A stretch of DNA of 64,000 bases from Planosporangium sp963837285. Lineage in GTDB: Bacteria > Actinomycetota > Actinomycetes > Mycobacteriales > Micromonosporaceae. The position numbers were made by a program, and so were the translations under genes. Positions 36,772 through 45,336 of the stretch are shown here, in pieces. Numbering within the stretch: position 1 is the first letter of the stretch; every line of letters starts with the position of its first letter. The stretch spans positions 2,108,001 through 2,172,000 of the forward strand of contig CAWIMS010000001.1 of the NCBI GenBank assembly GCA_963837285.1, written 5' to 3'. The notes below the pieces were generated by a model, which had not been told where the DNA came from, made no database searches, and worked only from the letters and a program-made list of their open reading frames with translations.

Positions 36772-38025
36772 ATGACAGGGGAGTGGGTCGCGGTCGCCAC
36801 GACCGCGGAGGTCACGACGAAACCGCGCGCCGTGGTGGTCGACGGGCACCGGCTGGCTCTCCTGCGGCTGCGGCCGGACGCGCCGGCGACCGCGTACCAC
36901 GATCACTGCCCGCACCGGCTGGTGCCGCTGTCGGCCGGCACCGTCGACGCCGCGACCGGGCGGTTGCGCTGCGCGTACCACGGTTGGGAGTACACCGTCG
37001 ACGGAAACTGCGCCGAGCTGCCGTCGCTCGGTCCCGGCGCCCACGTTCCGCCCCGTGCCCAGCTACAGACCATTCCGGGGGTACGGGAGGAGGCCGGCCG
37101 GGTCTGGATCCGCACCGACGGGCTGCGGCCGGCCGACACCCGGATGGATCTACTGACCAATGTGGACCATGCGCTGCGCCGGGCCTGGCATCCCGTCGCG
37201 CTCTCCAGCGAGCTGGGCGAGACCGCGACCGGGGTGCGGCTGCTCGACCGGGGTTGGGCGGTGAAGCGTACCCGTAACGGGGTTGTCGCGGACCCGGCCC
37301 CCTACGGCCTGTGCGAGCGCTGGGGTGTGGTCTGGCTGGCGCCGGAGGCGCCGCTGACCGACCTCTTCGACGAACCCGACGCCGAGGACGCCGGCTACGT
37401 CGGGGCGTGGCTGCCGCCGTCCCGGACGATCGCGCCGGCCGGGTTCGTCGCGGACAACTTCCTCGACGTGGCGCACTTCCCGTTCGTGCACGCCGGTACG
37501 TTCGGTGCCGGCGAGGAGAAGATGGTGCCGCCGTACGAGGTGATCGACGAGCCGGACGGGTGCCGGAGCATCCAGGAGCAGTGGTTCGACAACCCGGAGG
37601 ATCCCGGTGTGGCGGCCGGCCTGCGCCCGGTCCGGCAGCGGCGGCGGGCGACCTATGTGTACCGGGTGCCGTTCCAGCTCCTCCTGCGGCTGGAGGAGCT
37701 GGACGCCGGTGCGGTGAAGACGATCCTGTTCTTCGCCCAGCCGGAAACCCTGACCAGCACCCGGATCTACACGAAGATGCTGCTGCACGGCATCGGCGGG
37801 GTGGACCGGCCGGGTCCGGACGCGGTCGCCCGCGAGGTCGCGTTCGAGGAGGCCGTCCTCGCCGAGGACCTGGCGTTGCAGGCCCGCGTCACACTCCCAG
37901 GGCTGCCCCTGAACCCACCCGGTGAGCTGCACGTTCGAGCCGATCGACTGGGAATCGCGCTGCGCCGGGAGCTGCGGCGGTTCGTGGCGCGGGCATCCGG
38001 GACACCGGCGCCGGTTGCCGGATGA
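36772..38025 (+). CDS. Rieske non-heme iron oxygenase family protein
   Basis: A 417-residue ring-hydroxylating-type oxygenase. The Rieske [2Fe-2S] ligands are C46, H48, C67 and H70 (DHCPHRLVPL and RCAYHGWEY). The mononuclear iron site is in ADNFLDVAHFPFVH, with H235 and H240 as two of the usual ligands. Unusually, after the first Rieske domain comes a second stretch (WHPVALSSELGETATGVRLLDR to ERWGVVWLAPEAP) that resembles the frame of a Rieske domain without its cluster ligands. It may hydroxylate or demethylate an aromatic or cyclic substrate and would need a separate reductase, which is not nearby. The 3' end overlaps the convergent asnB-like gene by 137 bp. Confidence 0.87.
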   Translation: MTGEWVAVATTAEVTTKPRAVVVDGHRLALLRLRPDAPATAYHDHCPHRLVPLSAGTVDAATGRLRCAYHGWEYTVDGNCAELPSLGPGAHVPPRAQLQTIPGVREEAGRVWIRTDGLRPADTRMDLLTNVDHALRRAWHPVALSSELGETATGVRLLDRGWAVKRTRNGVVADPAPYGLCERWGVVWLAPEAPLTDLFDEPDAEDAGYVGAWLPPSRTIAPAGFVADNFLDVAHFPFVHAGTFGAGEEKMVPPYEVIDEPDGCRSIQEQWFDNPEDPGVAAGLRPVRQRRRATYVYRVPFQLLLRLEELDAGAVKTILFFAQPETLTSTRIYTKMLLHGIGGVDRPGPDAVAREVAFEEAVLAEDLALQARVTLPGLPLNPPGELHVRADRLGIALRRELRRFVARASGTPAPVAG

Positions 38026-40732
38026 CCACCGCGAACGGGGTCTGCTCCCGGCCCTGACCGAGCGGGTTGTCCGCGAAAGCGCCCTCCAGCGTGCGCTCGT
38101 CCAGGTCGGTGTCGTGGCCGAGTACGTTGCGGCCGAGGTCGTTGGCGTCGATCACGACCGTGCCGCCGAACCGGTCCGCGTCGGCCGGCGCCACCGTAGC
38201 GTGGACCGCCGCCGAGATCGCCCGGGCCGCGCCCGCCGGGTCGGACGGCGCGAGCTTGGCCGACACGTTGGCCGGGTACGCGGAGTACTCGGTGGGGCCG
38301 TCGATCGCGCGGACAGCCGGACCGGCCACCCGGTAGAACAGACCGCGGCGGCCGAGCGTCCTCCCCATCAGCCCGGCCGCCGCGGCAGCGAGGATCCGGG
38401 GCAGGCCGGCCTCGCCGATCGCGAGATGCATGGTCGTTGGGTGGCCCAGGCCGATGCCGAAGGGGGTACGCCGCACGAACCGGGCCAGCAGCCGGGCCCA
38501 TGGGCCGGGTCGGATGTCCCGGGTGAAGAAGATCCGGCCCTGGGCGACCGCGACGATCTTCTCGCTCACGTACAGGTACCACCGGTCGCCGCCGGCCGGC
38601 GCCGCCACCCCGGGCGGCGCGTCCGGCAGGCCGGCGAAGAAGTCGGCGGCGCGCCGGGCGGCCAGCGCCGGTACGTCGTCACCAGGTGCCACCAGGTCGA
38701 CCCGCAGCGGGAACCGGGCCCAGCCGGCCAACGCCAGGTCCTTCTCCGGGTTGGGCGTGTAGTCGCTCTTGGGCGGGGCCTGGGGGTGTTTCCCTGGATC
38801 GGCATCGGCATCGGCATCGGCATCGGCATCGGCATCGGCGTCGGCATCGGCGTCGGCATCGGCGTCGGCGGTCGCGCCTGGCGCGCTGGGTTCGTTGTCG
38901 ATGAACTCACGCAGCCACAGCTCGACGTTGAGCAGCCGCCAGAACATCATCGTGTCCGCGCCCGACCGGCCGGCCAGGTACGCGCCGAACTCGTCGACGA
39001 CGGCGGCCTGGTCGAAGTACGGCCGGGTACCGAACGACCCGGACGCGAAGATCCGGTACACGTCGTTCTTGATCCGGGTGAACCAGGCGTCCTCCGGCGT
39101 GGTGAAGCCGATCTTGTTGCGGCGCCGGTTGACCAACGCCGGCAGGAGGGTACGGGTGGCGTCCCGCAGCGCCCGCTTGTTCCAGCCCCGGTGCAGGATC
39201 GCCGTGTCGTCGAAGCTCCACAGTAGACGGACCAGGTTCGGGTCGAGGAACGGCACCCGGCCCTCGATCGAGAACCGCATCGTGTTGCGGTCCTCGTAGC
39301 GCAGCAACGCCGGCAGGCTGTGCCGGAACAGGTCGTCCTGAAGGCGCGCCTTGAGATCGTCGCCGACCTTGGCGAGCCGCTCGCCCGCGTGGGCCGCCGC
39401 GAACGGCTCGGCGAGCAGCCGGGTGACGGGTACCGGCCGGCGGCGGCGCACCAGGTCGGCCACGCGGAACCGGCCGAGCCGCCACAGCACGTCCAGCTCG
39501 GCCGGGAGGTTCCGCAGGATCCGCCGCGCGCCCTGCTGCCGCAGGTGGACCAGGTAGTACGGCAGGTAGCCGGCCATCATCTCGTCGGCGCCCTGGCCGT
39601 CGACCATGACCGTGACGTGCCGGCTGGCTTCCCGCATGACCCGGTACTGGGCGTACGGGCCGGTCGAGATCACCGGCTCCTCCTGGGTACGGACGAAGTC
39701 GGCGAGGTCGACCAGGAACTCGTCGGCCGTCGGCCGTACCTTGTGGACAGTGAGGCGGGCGTTGCCGGTGGCGACCGCGTCGACGTAGCGCTCCTCGTCG
39801 TTGCGCTCGCCCGGAAACACCGCCGAGAACGTGTTCTGCCGCGGTCCCACTGAACCTGCGTCCCCGTCGCGCCTGGTCATCAGCTCGCTGATCGTCGTCA
39901 CGATCGTGGACGAGTCCAGGCCGCCGGAGAGCGCGGTGCCGACCGGTACGTCGCTGACCAGCCGGGTCCGAACCGCCTCCCGCAACGCCACGGCGAAGCG
40001 CCCCCGTGCCTCTTCGTCGTAGCGCCGCGGGTTGGCGGCGAGCCGTTGCATGTCCGCGTACAGCCTGGTGTAGGTCTCCCGGCGCACCCGGCCGTCCGCA
40101 GAGATGGTGGCGAGCTGGCCCGGCAGCAACCGGGTGATGCCAGCGAAGAACGTCCGCTCGGTGTCGTCGTGCACCCGGAACCGCAGGTACCGGTAGATGG
40201 TCACGTCGTCGGGACGCCGCTGCACCACGCCCGACGCCAGGATCGGCCGGATCTCGCTGGCGAACACCACCCGGCCGTCGCCGTCCTCGGCGAGGTACAG
40301 CGGCTTGATCCCGAACTGGTCGCGGGCCAGCACCACCTCACCGGTCGTCGTGTCGGCGATGGCCAGGGCGAACATCCCGTTGAACCGGTCGAACGCGGCC
40401 CGCCCCCACTGCCGGTACGCGGCGAGCACCACCTCGGTGTCGCTGGCCGTCCGGAACTCGTACCCGAGCCAGGCCAGCTCGGCGCGCAGCTCGCGGAAGT
40501 TGTACACCTCGCCGTTGTAGACCAGCACGTACCGGCCGTCCGGCGACGTCATCGGCTGCGCCCCGCCGGCCCGGTCGATCACCGCCAGCCGGACGTGCGC
40601 CAGCCCGACCAGGCCCTCGGTGAAGATGCCCGAGCCGTCCGGACCGCGGTGCCGCTGCGCCTGTGCCATCCGTTCCAGCACCGGCGCGCCGTACCGCGCG
40701 CTTATGCCGACGTATCCGGCTACACCACACAT
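37889..40732 (-). CDS. asnB: Asparagine synthetase (glutamine-hydrolysing) fused to CofE-like F420-0:glutamyl ligase domain
   Basis: A 947-residue fusion. Residues 1 to about 215 are a class II glutamine amidotransferase with Cys2 (MCGVAGY), RHRGPDGSG and VYNGEVYNF. From about 235 to 612 is the ATP-pyrophosphatase synthase domain with the P-loop SGGLDSS. An alanine-aspartate repeat linker (about 617-645) joins a C-terminal domain (about 660-903). That domain has GHPTTMHLAIGEAGLP, AIDGPTEYSAYPANV, DANDLGRNVLGHD and ADNPLGQGREQTPF, which resemble CofE-type gamma-glutamyl ligases. Together they suggest amide formation on an acid or peptide-like metabolite. The last 45 residues are antisense to the Rieske gene and look like read-through. 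It lies 63 bp downstream of the SARP gene. Confidence 0.88.
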   Translation of the reverse strand: MCGVAGYVGISARYGAPVLERMAQAQRHRGPDGSGIFTEGLVGLAHVRLAVIDRAGGAQPMTSPDGRYVLVYNGEVYNFRELRAELAWLGYEFRTASDTEVVLAAYRQWGRAAFDRFNGMFALAIADTTTGEVVLARDQFGIKPLYLAEDGDGRVVFASEIRPILASGVVQRRPDDVTIYRYLRFRVHDDTERTFFAGITRLLPGQLATISADGRVRRETYTRLYADMQRLAANPRRYDEEARGRFAVALREAVRTRLVSDVPVGTALSGGLDSSTIVTTISELMTRRDGDAGSVGPRQNTFSAVFPGERNDEERYVDAVATGNARLTVHKVRPTADEFLVDLADFVRTQEEPVISTGPYAQYRVMREASRHVTVMVDGQGADEMMAGYLPYYLVHLRQQGARRILRNLPAELDVLWRLGRFRVADLVRRRRPVPVTRLLAEPFAAAHAGERLAKVGDDLKARLQDDLFRHSLPALLRYEDRNTMRFSIEGRVPFLDPNLVRLLWSFDDTAILHRGWNKRALRDATRTLLPALVNRRRNKIGFTTPEDAWFTRIKNDVYRIFASGSFGTRPYFDQAAVVDEFGAYLAGRSGADTMMFWRLLNVELWLREFIDNEPSAPGATADADADADADADADADADADADADPGKHPQAPPKSDYTPNPEKDLALAGWARFPLRVDLVAPGDDVPALAARRAADFFAGLPDAPPGVAAPAGGDRWYLYVSEKIVAVAQGRIFFTRDIRPGPWARLLARFVRRTPFGIGLGHPTTMHLAIGEAGLPRILAAAAAGLMGRTLGRRGLFYRVAGPAVRAIDGPTEYSAYPANVSAKLAPSDPAGAARAISAAVHATVAPADADRFGGTVVIDANDLGRNVLGHDTDLDERTLEGAFADNPLGQGREQTPFAVVIRQPAPVSRMPAPRTAAAPGAARFPVDRLERAAHRVGSGAALGV
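38799..38874 (-). repeat. 6-bp microsatellite encoding Ala-Asp linker in asnB fusion
   Basis: About 13 units of GGCATC, with some GGCGTC variants, on the plus strand encode an (AD)n linker between the AsnB and CofE-like domains. The length is probably polymorphic and tunes domain spacing. Confidence 0.92.
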
Positions 40733-40795
40733 ACCGTGTCCCCCTCTCGGGTTCGAGAGTGCGGGCCCGCGCTACAGCGCCCCTTCAGCGCGGCA

Positions 40796-43700
40796 TTAGC
40801 GGTTAGGCGACAGTGACTCCACGTGCTCCAGCTCGGCCGCTTCCCGCGCGCCGAACTCGCCGAACGTGCGCAGAGCCCGGGCGCGGACCGACCGGGCCAG
40901 GGCCGCCTCGCCGCGCCGGTCGTACGCCGTGGCGAGGTCCCGTTCGGTGCGGGCGCGGAACAGCGGAAGGTCGAGCCGGTCCCAGGCGTCGACGGCCGCG
41001 CGCAGCCGGTCGACGGCCAGGTCGGGCTCGCCGGCCGCCAGGTGCAGCTCGCCGATCGTGCGTAGCGTCAGCGCCACCCCGAACCGGTCGCCCAGCTCCT
41101 CGCAGACCGCGAGGCAGCGGCGCAGCGGATCCCGCGCCCACCCGGGCTGTCCCCGGCGGATGTGCACCTTCGCCAGGGCCTGCACGCCGTACGCGACGAG
41201 CAGCCGGTCGTCGAGCCCGCGGAACACCTCGATCGCCTGGCCGAACCGGTCGGCCGCGTCGGTGAGCCGGCCACCCGCCCGGTACACCAGGCCGAGCGAG
41301 CGCAGCGTCAGGCCGACCCGGCGCACGTTGCCCGCGGCCCGGTACGCCTCCAGCGCCCCGGTCAGCGCCGCCTCCGCCGCGTCGAGGCGACCGATCTCCA
41401 GGTACGCGTACCCGGTCCCGTACTCGCACTCGGCCAGCCCGGCGGTGTCGCCCAGGTCGCGGCAGATCGCGGCCGCCTGGTCGAGCAGGCCCAACGCCTC
41501 GGCGTACCGGCCCTGGTACCGCCGGCTCGTGGCGAGGCCGATCAGCGCCGCCGCCGTACCGTGCCGGTCGCCGATCTCCCGGCAGATGTCGAGCGCGCGC
41601 CGGTAGTAGTCCGCCGACTCGCCCAGCCGGTCCTGCTCGTACCGGAGCTGGGCGAGGCCGAGCAGCAGGGCCGCCTCGCTGCGCCGGTCGCCACCCGCGC
41701 GGGCCGCGCCGAGCGCCGCGTCGTGGGTACGCCACCAGTCGTCGAAGCTGTTGTGGATCCGGAACGACGACAGCAGCGCGACGGCGAGGTCGCAGGCCAG
41801 CCCGGACAGCCCCAACGCGCTGGCCCGCTCGACGGTCGCCACCACCGACCGCCGCTCGGCCGAAAGCCACGCGGCGGGATCGTCGAGCGTCAGGGGTGCC
41901 GATGTCGCGTCGATCGCCGGGTACCGCGCGATGGCGCGCGGCGCCCGGTCACCGGCCAGCCGGACCACGCCGAGCAGGCACCGGGCCAGCCGTTCGACCG
42001 CCGCCCGGCGCTCGGCTTCCGGGTCCTCGGCCGCGTCGCGTTCCCGCGCGTACAGCTGGATCAGGTCATGCATCCGGTACCGGGCCTGACCGTCCGGGCC
42101 GACCGCGGCGAGGTCGAGCAGTTGCGCGTCGGCGAGCCGGTCGGTGATCTGCTCGGCCTCGGCGACCGGCACGTCCAGCAGCGGTGCCAGCAGCCAGGCC
42201 GAGAAGGCGTCCAGCCCGAGGCCGCCGAGCCGCCGGAACGCCAGCCGCTCCGGCCCGCCGAGGCCGTGGTAGCTCAGCTCGACGCTCGCGCGTACCTCCA
42301 GGTCACCGGCGCGCAACTCGTCGAGGCGGCGGCGCTCGTCGCGCAGCCGGCCGGCCAGCACCGTGAGCGGCCACTGCGGCCGGGCGGCCAGCCGGGCACC
42401 CACCGCCCGCAGGGCCAGCGGCAGGCCACCGCACAGCCGGACGATCTCCCCGGCCGCGGCCGGCTCATCGCGTACCCGGTCCGCACCGGCGATGCGGGCG
42501 AGCAGGTCGATCGCGGGCGGCGGATCCAGTACGTCGAGGCGCAGTTGCAGCCCGGCGTCCAGGCCGAGCAGGCTGGCGCGGCCGGTGAGCAGGGCCGCGC
42601 AGCCGGGTTGGGCCGGCAGCAGCGGGCGTACCTGGGATTCGGTACCCGCGTCGTCGAGCACGATCAGGATCCGGCGCCCGGCGAGGAGGCTGCGCAGCAG
42701 GGCGGTCCGCTCGTCCACGCCGTCCGGCAGCCGCCCCGGGTCGACACCGAGGGCGCGCAGGAACGCCCCGAGTACCTCGACCGGGGCGTCCGGTCCCCGC
42801 AGCGTGGCGAAGAGCTGCCCGTCCGGGTACTCGTGCCGGACCGCGTGCGCGACGTGCAGGGCCAGCGCGGTCTTCCCGGTGCCGGCCTTGCCGAAGATCA
42901 TGCACACCGCCGCGGTGTTGGCGGGCCTGTCGCTGGATCGGAGCGCCGCCCGCAGCCGATCGACCTCCGCGTCCCGGCCGGTGAGATCGGTCGGCGCCGG
43001 CGGTAGCTGGGACGGGACCGGCGGGGGTGGCGGCTCGGTCGGCACGACCGGTTCCCGCTGCTGGAGGTCGGGGTCGGCGACCAGGATCTGCTGGTGCAGT
43101 TGTCGCAGCTCCGGGCCGGGATCGATGCCCAGCTCGTCGACCAGTCGCTGCCGGCCGTCCTGGTACACCTGGAGCGCGTCGGCCTGCCGGCCCAGCCGGT
43201 ACAGCGTGAGCATGAGCTGGCCGCGCAGCCGCTCCCGCAGCGGATGGCTGTTGACCAGGCCGACCAGCTCGCCCACGAGCGGTTCGAGCCGGCCGAGCCG
43301 CAGGTCGGCCGCGATCCGTTCCTCCAGGGCGACCAGGCGCATCTCGTCGAGCCGGAGCGCCTCGCCGCGCATCAGCGGCGTGTCGTGCCCGTCCAGCGCC
43401 AACCCCCGCCACTGCGCGAGCGCCGCGCGCAGCGCCTCGGCCGCCTCGTGGTCGCGACCGTCGTCGGCGGCCGCCCGGCCGGCCGCGACCAGCGCCTCGA
43501 ACCGGCCCAGGTCGAGCTGCTCGGGCTCGACGCGGATCAGGTACCCGGACGGGTGGGTCACGATCGTCTCCGGCGCGCCGGCCCGGTGCAGCAGGCGGCG
43601 CAGCGTTGACACGTACGTCTGGATGACGGCACCGGCGCTGGCCGGCTGGTCGTCGCCCCAGATCGCGTCCATCAGCCGGGACACCGGGACCGGCCGGCCC

Positions 43701-43807
43701 GCGTCGAGCAGGATCGTGGCGAGGAGGGCACGCTGCTTCGCCGCCGTCAGGGCGAGCTGACGGTCGCCGATCCAGACCTCTGTCGGCCCGAGGATCCGAA
43801 ACTCCAC
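40796..43807 (-). CDS. SARP-type large transcriptional activator (AfsR-like)
   Basis: A 1003-residue regulator. The N-terminal OmpR-like winged helix (FRILGPTEVWIGDRQLALTAAKQRALLATIL) and BTAD domain (LDLGRFEALV to ELRQLHQQIL) span about 1-245. An NB-ARC ATPase follows with Walker A GKAGTGKT near 302-310 and ILIVLDDAG. TPR-like repeats run from about 690 to the end. SARPs of this size activate antibiotic and specialised-metabolite clusters. The only gene directly downstream on its strand is the asnB fusion, which is therefore its best candidate target or partner. It is divergent from codA with a family A element between them. Confidence 0.94.
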   Translation of the reverse strand: MEFRILGPTEVWIGDRQLALTAAKQRALLATILLDAGRPVPVSRLMDAIWGDDQPASAGAVIQTYVSTLRRLLHRAGAPETIVTHPSGYLIRVEPEQLDLGRFEALVAAGRAAADDGRDHEAAEALRAALAQWRGLALDGHDTPLMRGEALRLDEMRLVALEERIAADLRLGRLEPLVGELVGLVNSHPLRERLRGQLMLTLYRLGRQADALQVYQDGRQRLVDELGIDPGPELRQLHQQILVADPDLQQREPVVPTEPPPPPVPSQLPPAPTDLTGRDAEVDRLRAALRSSDRPANTAAVCMIFGKAGTGKTALALHVAHAVRHEYPDGQLFATLRGPDAPVEVLGAFLRALGVDPGRLPDGVDERTALLRSLLAGRRILIVLDDAGTESQVRPLLPAQPGCAALLTGRASLLGLDAGLQLRLDVLDPPPAIDLLARIAGADRVRDEPAAAGEIVRLCGGLPLALRAVGARLAARPQWPLTVLAGRLRDERRRLDELRAGDLEVRASVELSYHGLGGPERLAFRRLGGLGLDAFSAWLLAPLLDVPVAEAEQITDRLADAQLLDLAAVGPDGQARYRMHDLIQLYARERDAAEDPEAERRAAVERLARCLLGVVRLAGDRAPRAIARYPAIDATSAPLTLDDPAAWLSAERRSVVATVERASALGLSGLACDLAVALLSSFRIHNSFDDWWRTHDAALGAARAGGDRRSEAALLLGLAQLRYEQDRLGESADYYRRALDICREIGDRHGTAAALIGLATSRRYQGRYAEALGLLDQAAAICRDLGDTAGLAECEYGTGYAYLEIGRLDAAEAALTGALEAYRAAGNVRRVGLTLRSLGLVYRAGGRLTDAADRFGQAIEVFRGLDDRLLVAYGVQALAKVHIRRGQPGWARDPLRRCLAVCEELGDRFGVALTLRTIGELHLAAGEPDLAVDRLRAAVDAWDRLDLPLFRARTERDLATAYDRRGEAALARSVRARALRTFGEFGAREAAELEHVESLSPNR

Positions 43808-43875
43808 AATGTCTCCCCCAGAACACCGGGCAGCGTATCGGGGGATGGCAATCCCGCGTCATTCGTGGCCTCCCA

Positions 43876-43950
43876 GATCGCCACAACTTCCGGGAAGTTG
43901 TTGCCTCAGTGGGGTGCTATGGCCACTACTTCCGGGAAGTTGTGCCGACC
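43876..43950. repeat. Family A paired palindrome, copy 4 (inverted orientation)
   Basis: Palindromes start at 43883 and 43925 (42 bp apart). The spacer TTGCCTCAGTGGGGTGCTAT is, but for one base, the reverse complement of the copy 1 spacer, so the whole element is inverted. It lies between the divergent SARP and codA starts and ends about 20 bp before the codA -10 box. A pure terminator role is therefore unlikely here. Confidence 0.9.
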
Positions 43951-43970
43951 AAGCCGATCAACACCCCGGG

Positions 43971-43976
43971 TACAGT
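43971..43976 (+). promoter_or_regulatory. -10 box TACAGT of leaderless codA
   Basis: TACAGT ends 6 bases before the codA ATG. The -35 position falls just beyond the family A element. Confidence 0.5.
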
Positions 43977-43982
43977 GCGCGC

Positions 43983-45257
43983 ATGGTGGACCTTCTGCTG
44001 CGGAACGCGCGCCTGGCCGGGGCCGAACCGGTGACCGACCTGGGGGTCTCGGACGGCCGGCTGTTCCTCGCGCCCGGCGCCGAAGCTGACCGGGCGGCCC
44101 GCGACACCATCGACCTCGGTGGCCGGCTGGTCACCCCGCCGCTGGTCGAGCCGCACATCCATCTCGACGCCGTGCTCACCGTCGGGCAGCCCCGGCCCAA
44201 CGTGTCCGGCTCGCTGTTCGAGGGCATCGCGGTGTGGGCCGAGCGGGTGCGCGACCTGACCGTGGACGACGTGCTGGCACGGACCCGGCGGATCCTGCGC
44301 TGGCAGCTCGCGGGCGGGGTGCAGCACGTCCGCAGCCACGTCGACGTGTGCGACCCGGAGCTGCGCGCGCTGCGGGCCCTGGTCGAGCTGCGGGAGGAGG
44401 CCCGGGGCCTGGTCGACCTGCAACTGGTCGCGTTTCCGCAACAGGGCATCCTGGCCTACGAGGGCGGCCGCGACCTGATGCGCCGCGCGGTCGAGCTGGG
44501 CGTCGACGTGATCGGCGGGATCCCGCACTACGAGCTGACCCGCGAGGACGGGGTCGAGTCGGTGCGGTTCGCGTTCGCGCTGGCCGACGAGTACGGGCTG
44601 CGGGTCGACATCCACTGCGACGAGACCGACGACGACCACTCCCGGTTCGTGGAGACGATGGTCGCCGAGACGGTCCGGCGCGGGATGTCCGGCCGGGTCA
44701 CCGCGAGCCACACGACGGCGATGCACTCGTACAACAACGCGTACGCGTACCGGCTGATCTCGAACATCGCCCGGGCCGGGCTGCACATGGTGACCAACCC
44801 GCTGGACAACGCGGTGTTGCAGGGACGCTTCGACACCGGGCCGATCCGGCGTGGCCACACCCGGGTGAAGGAGCTCCAGGCGGCCGGCGTGAACGTGTGC
44901 ATCGGCCACGACTCGGTGATGGACCCGTGGTACCCGCTGGGCTACGGCGACCCGTTGCAGGCGGCGTTCGTGCTCGCGCATCTCGGTCACATGAGCGGCG
45001 ACGCCGAGCTGCGCCGGCTCATCGACATGATCACGGTCAACCCGGCGAGAGCGCTCGGCGTGCCGGACTACGGCCTGCGCGACGGCGGCCCGGCGGACCT
45101 GGTGGTGTTCGACGCGCCGACCGAGGCCGACGCGCTGCGCCTGGTGGCGCCCCGCTTCCTCGTGCTCCGGGACGGGCAGGCGGTGGCCCGGACAAGGCCG
45201 GCCGAGACCACGGTCACCTGGCACGGCACCGAGGAGCAGGTCACCTTCCTGCGGTGA
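43983..45257 (+). CDS. codA: Cytosine deaminase-type amidohydrolase
   Basis: A 424-residue amidohydrolase. The metal-binding EPHIHLDAVLTVGQP segment, HVRSHVDVCDP, HCDETDDDHSRF (with the family glutamate), SHTTAMHSYNNAYAYRL and IGHDSVMDPWYPLGYG are all hallmarks of bacterial cytosine deaminase. It converts cytosine to uracil and ammonia; isoguanine or creatinine-like substrates are possible in relatives. It converges on an NCS1 permease, consistent with uptake and deamination of nucleobases as nitrogen source. It appears leaderless. Confidence 0.92.
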   Translation: MVDLLLRNARLAGAEPVTDLGVSDGRLFLAPGAEADRAARDTIDLGGRLVTPPLVEPHIHLDAVLTVGQPRPNVSGSLFEGIAVWAERVRDLTVDDVLARTRRILRWQLAGGVQHVRSHVDVCDPELRALRALVELREEARGLVDLQLVAFPQQGILAYEGGRDLMRRAVELGVDVIGGIPHYELTREDGVESVRFAFALADEYGLRVDIHCDETDDDHSRFVETMVAETVRRGMSGRVTASHTTAMHSYNNAYAYRLISNIARAGLHMVTNPLDNAVLQGRFDTGPIRRGHTRVKELQAAGVNVCIGHDSVMDPWYPLGYGDPLQAAFVLAHLGHMSGDAELRRLIDMITVNPARALGVPDYGLRDGGPADLVVFDAPTEADALRLVAPRFLVLRDGQAVARTRPAETTVTWHGTEEQVTFLR

Positions 45258-45267
45258 TCCGGATCCC

Positions 45268-45332
45268 CGTCGATCTAGGACGAATGGTGGGACGAATCAC
45301 CCAACCCGGGCACCATTCGTCCTAGATCGACG
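45268..45332. repeat. Family B inverted repeat, copy 3 (inverted orientation)
   Basis: Perfect 22-bp arms flank a 21-nt loop. Read in reverse, the loop ends ATTCGTCC like the other copies. It lies between the convergent codA and NCS1 permease genes, 10 bp after the codA stop, and should terminate both. Confidence 0.9.
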
Positions 45333-45336
45333 AGAG

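Noticed and set aside
38799..38874. Ala-Asp repeat in the asnB fusion as an assembly artefact joining two genes
   Set aside because: Both sides stay in one frame and such repeats recur in other genes here; artefact remains possible but is not the simpler reading.
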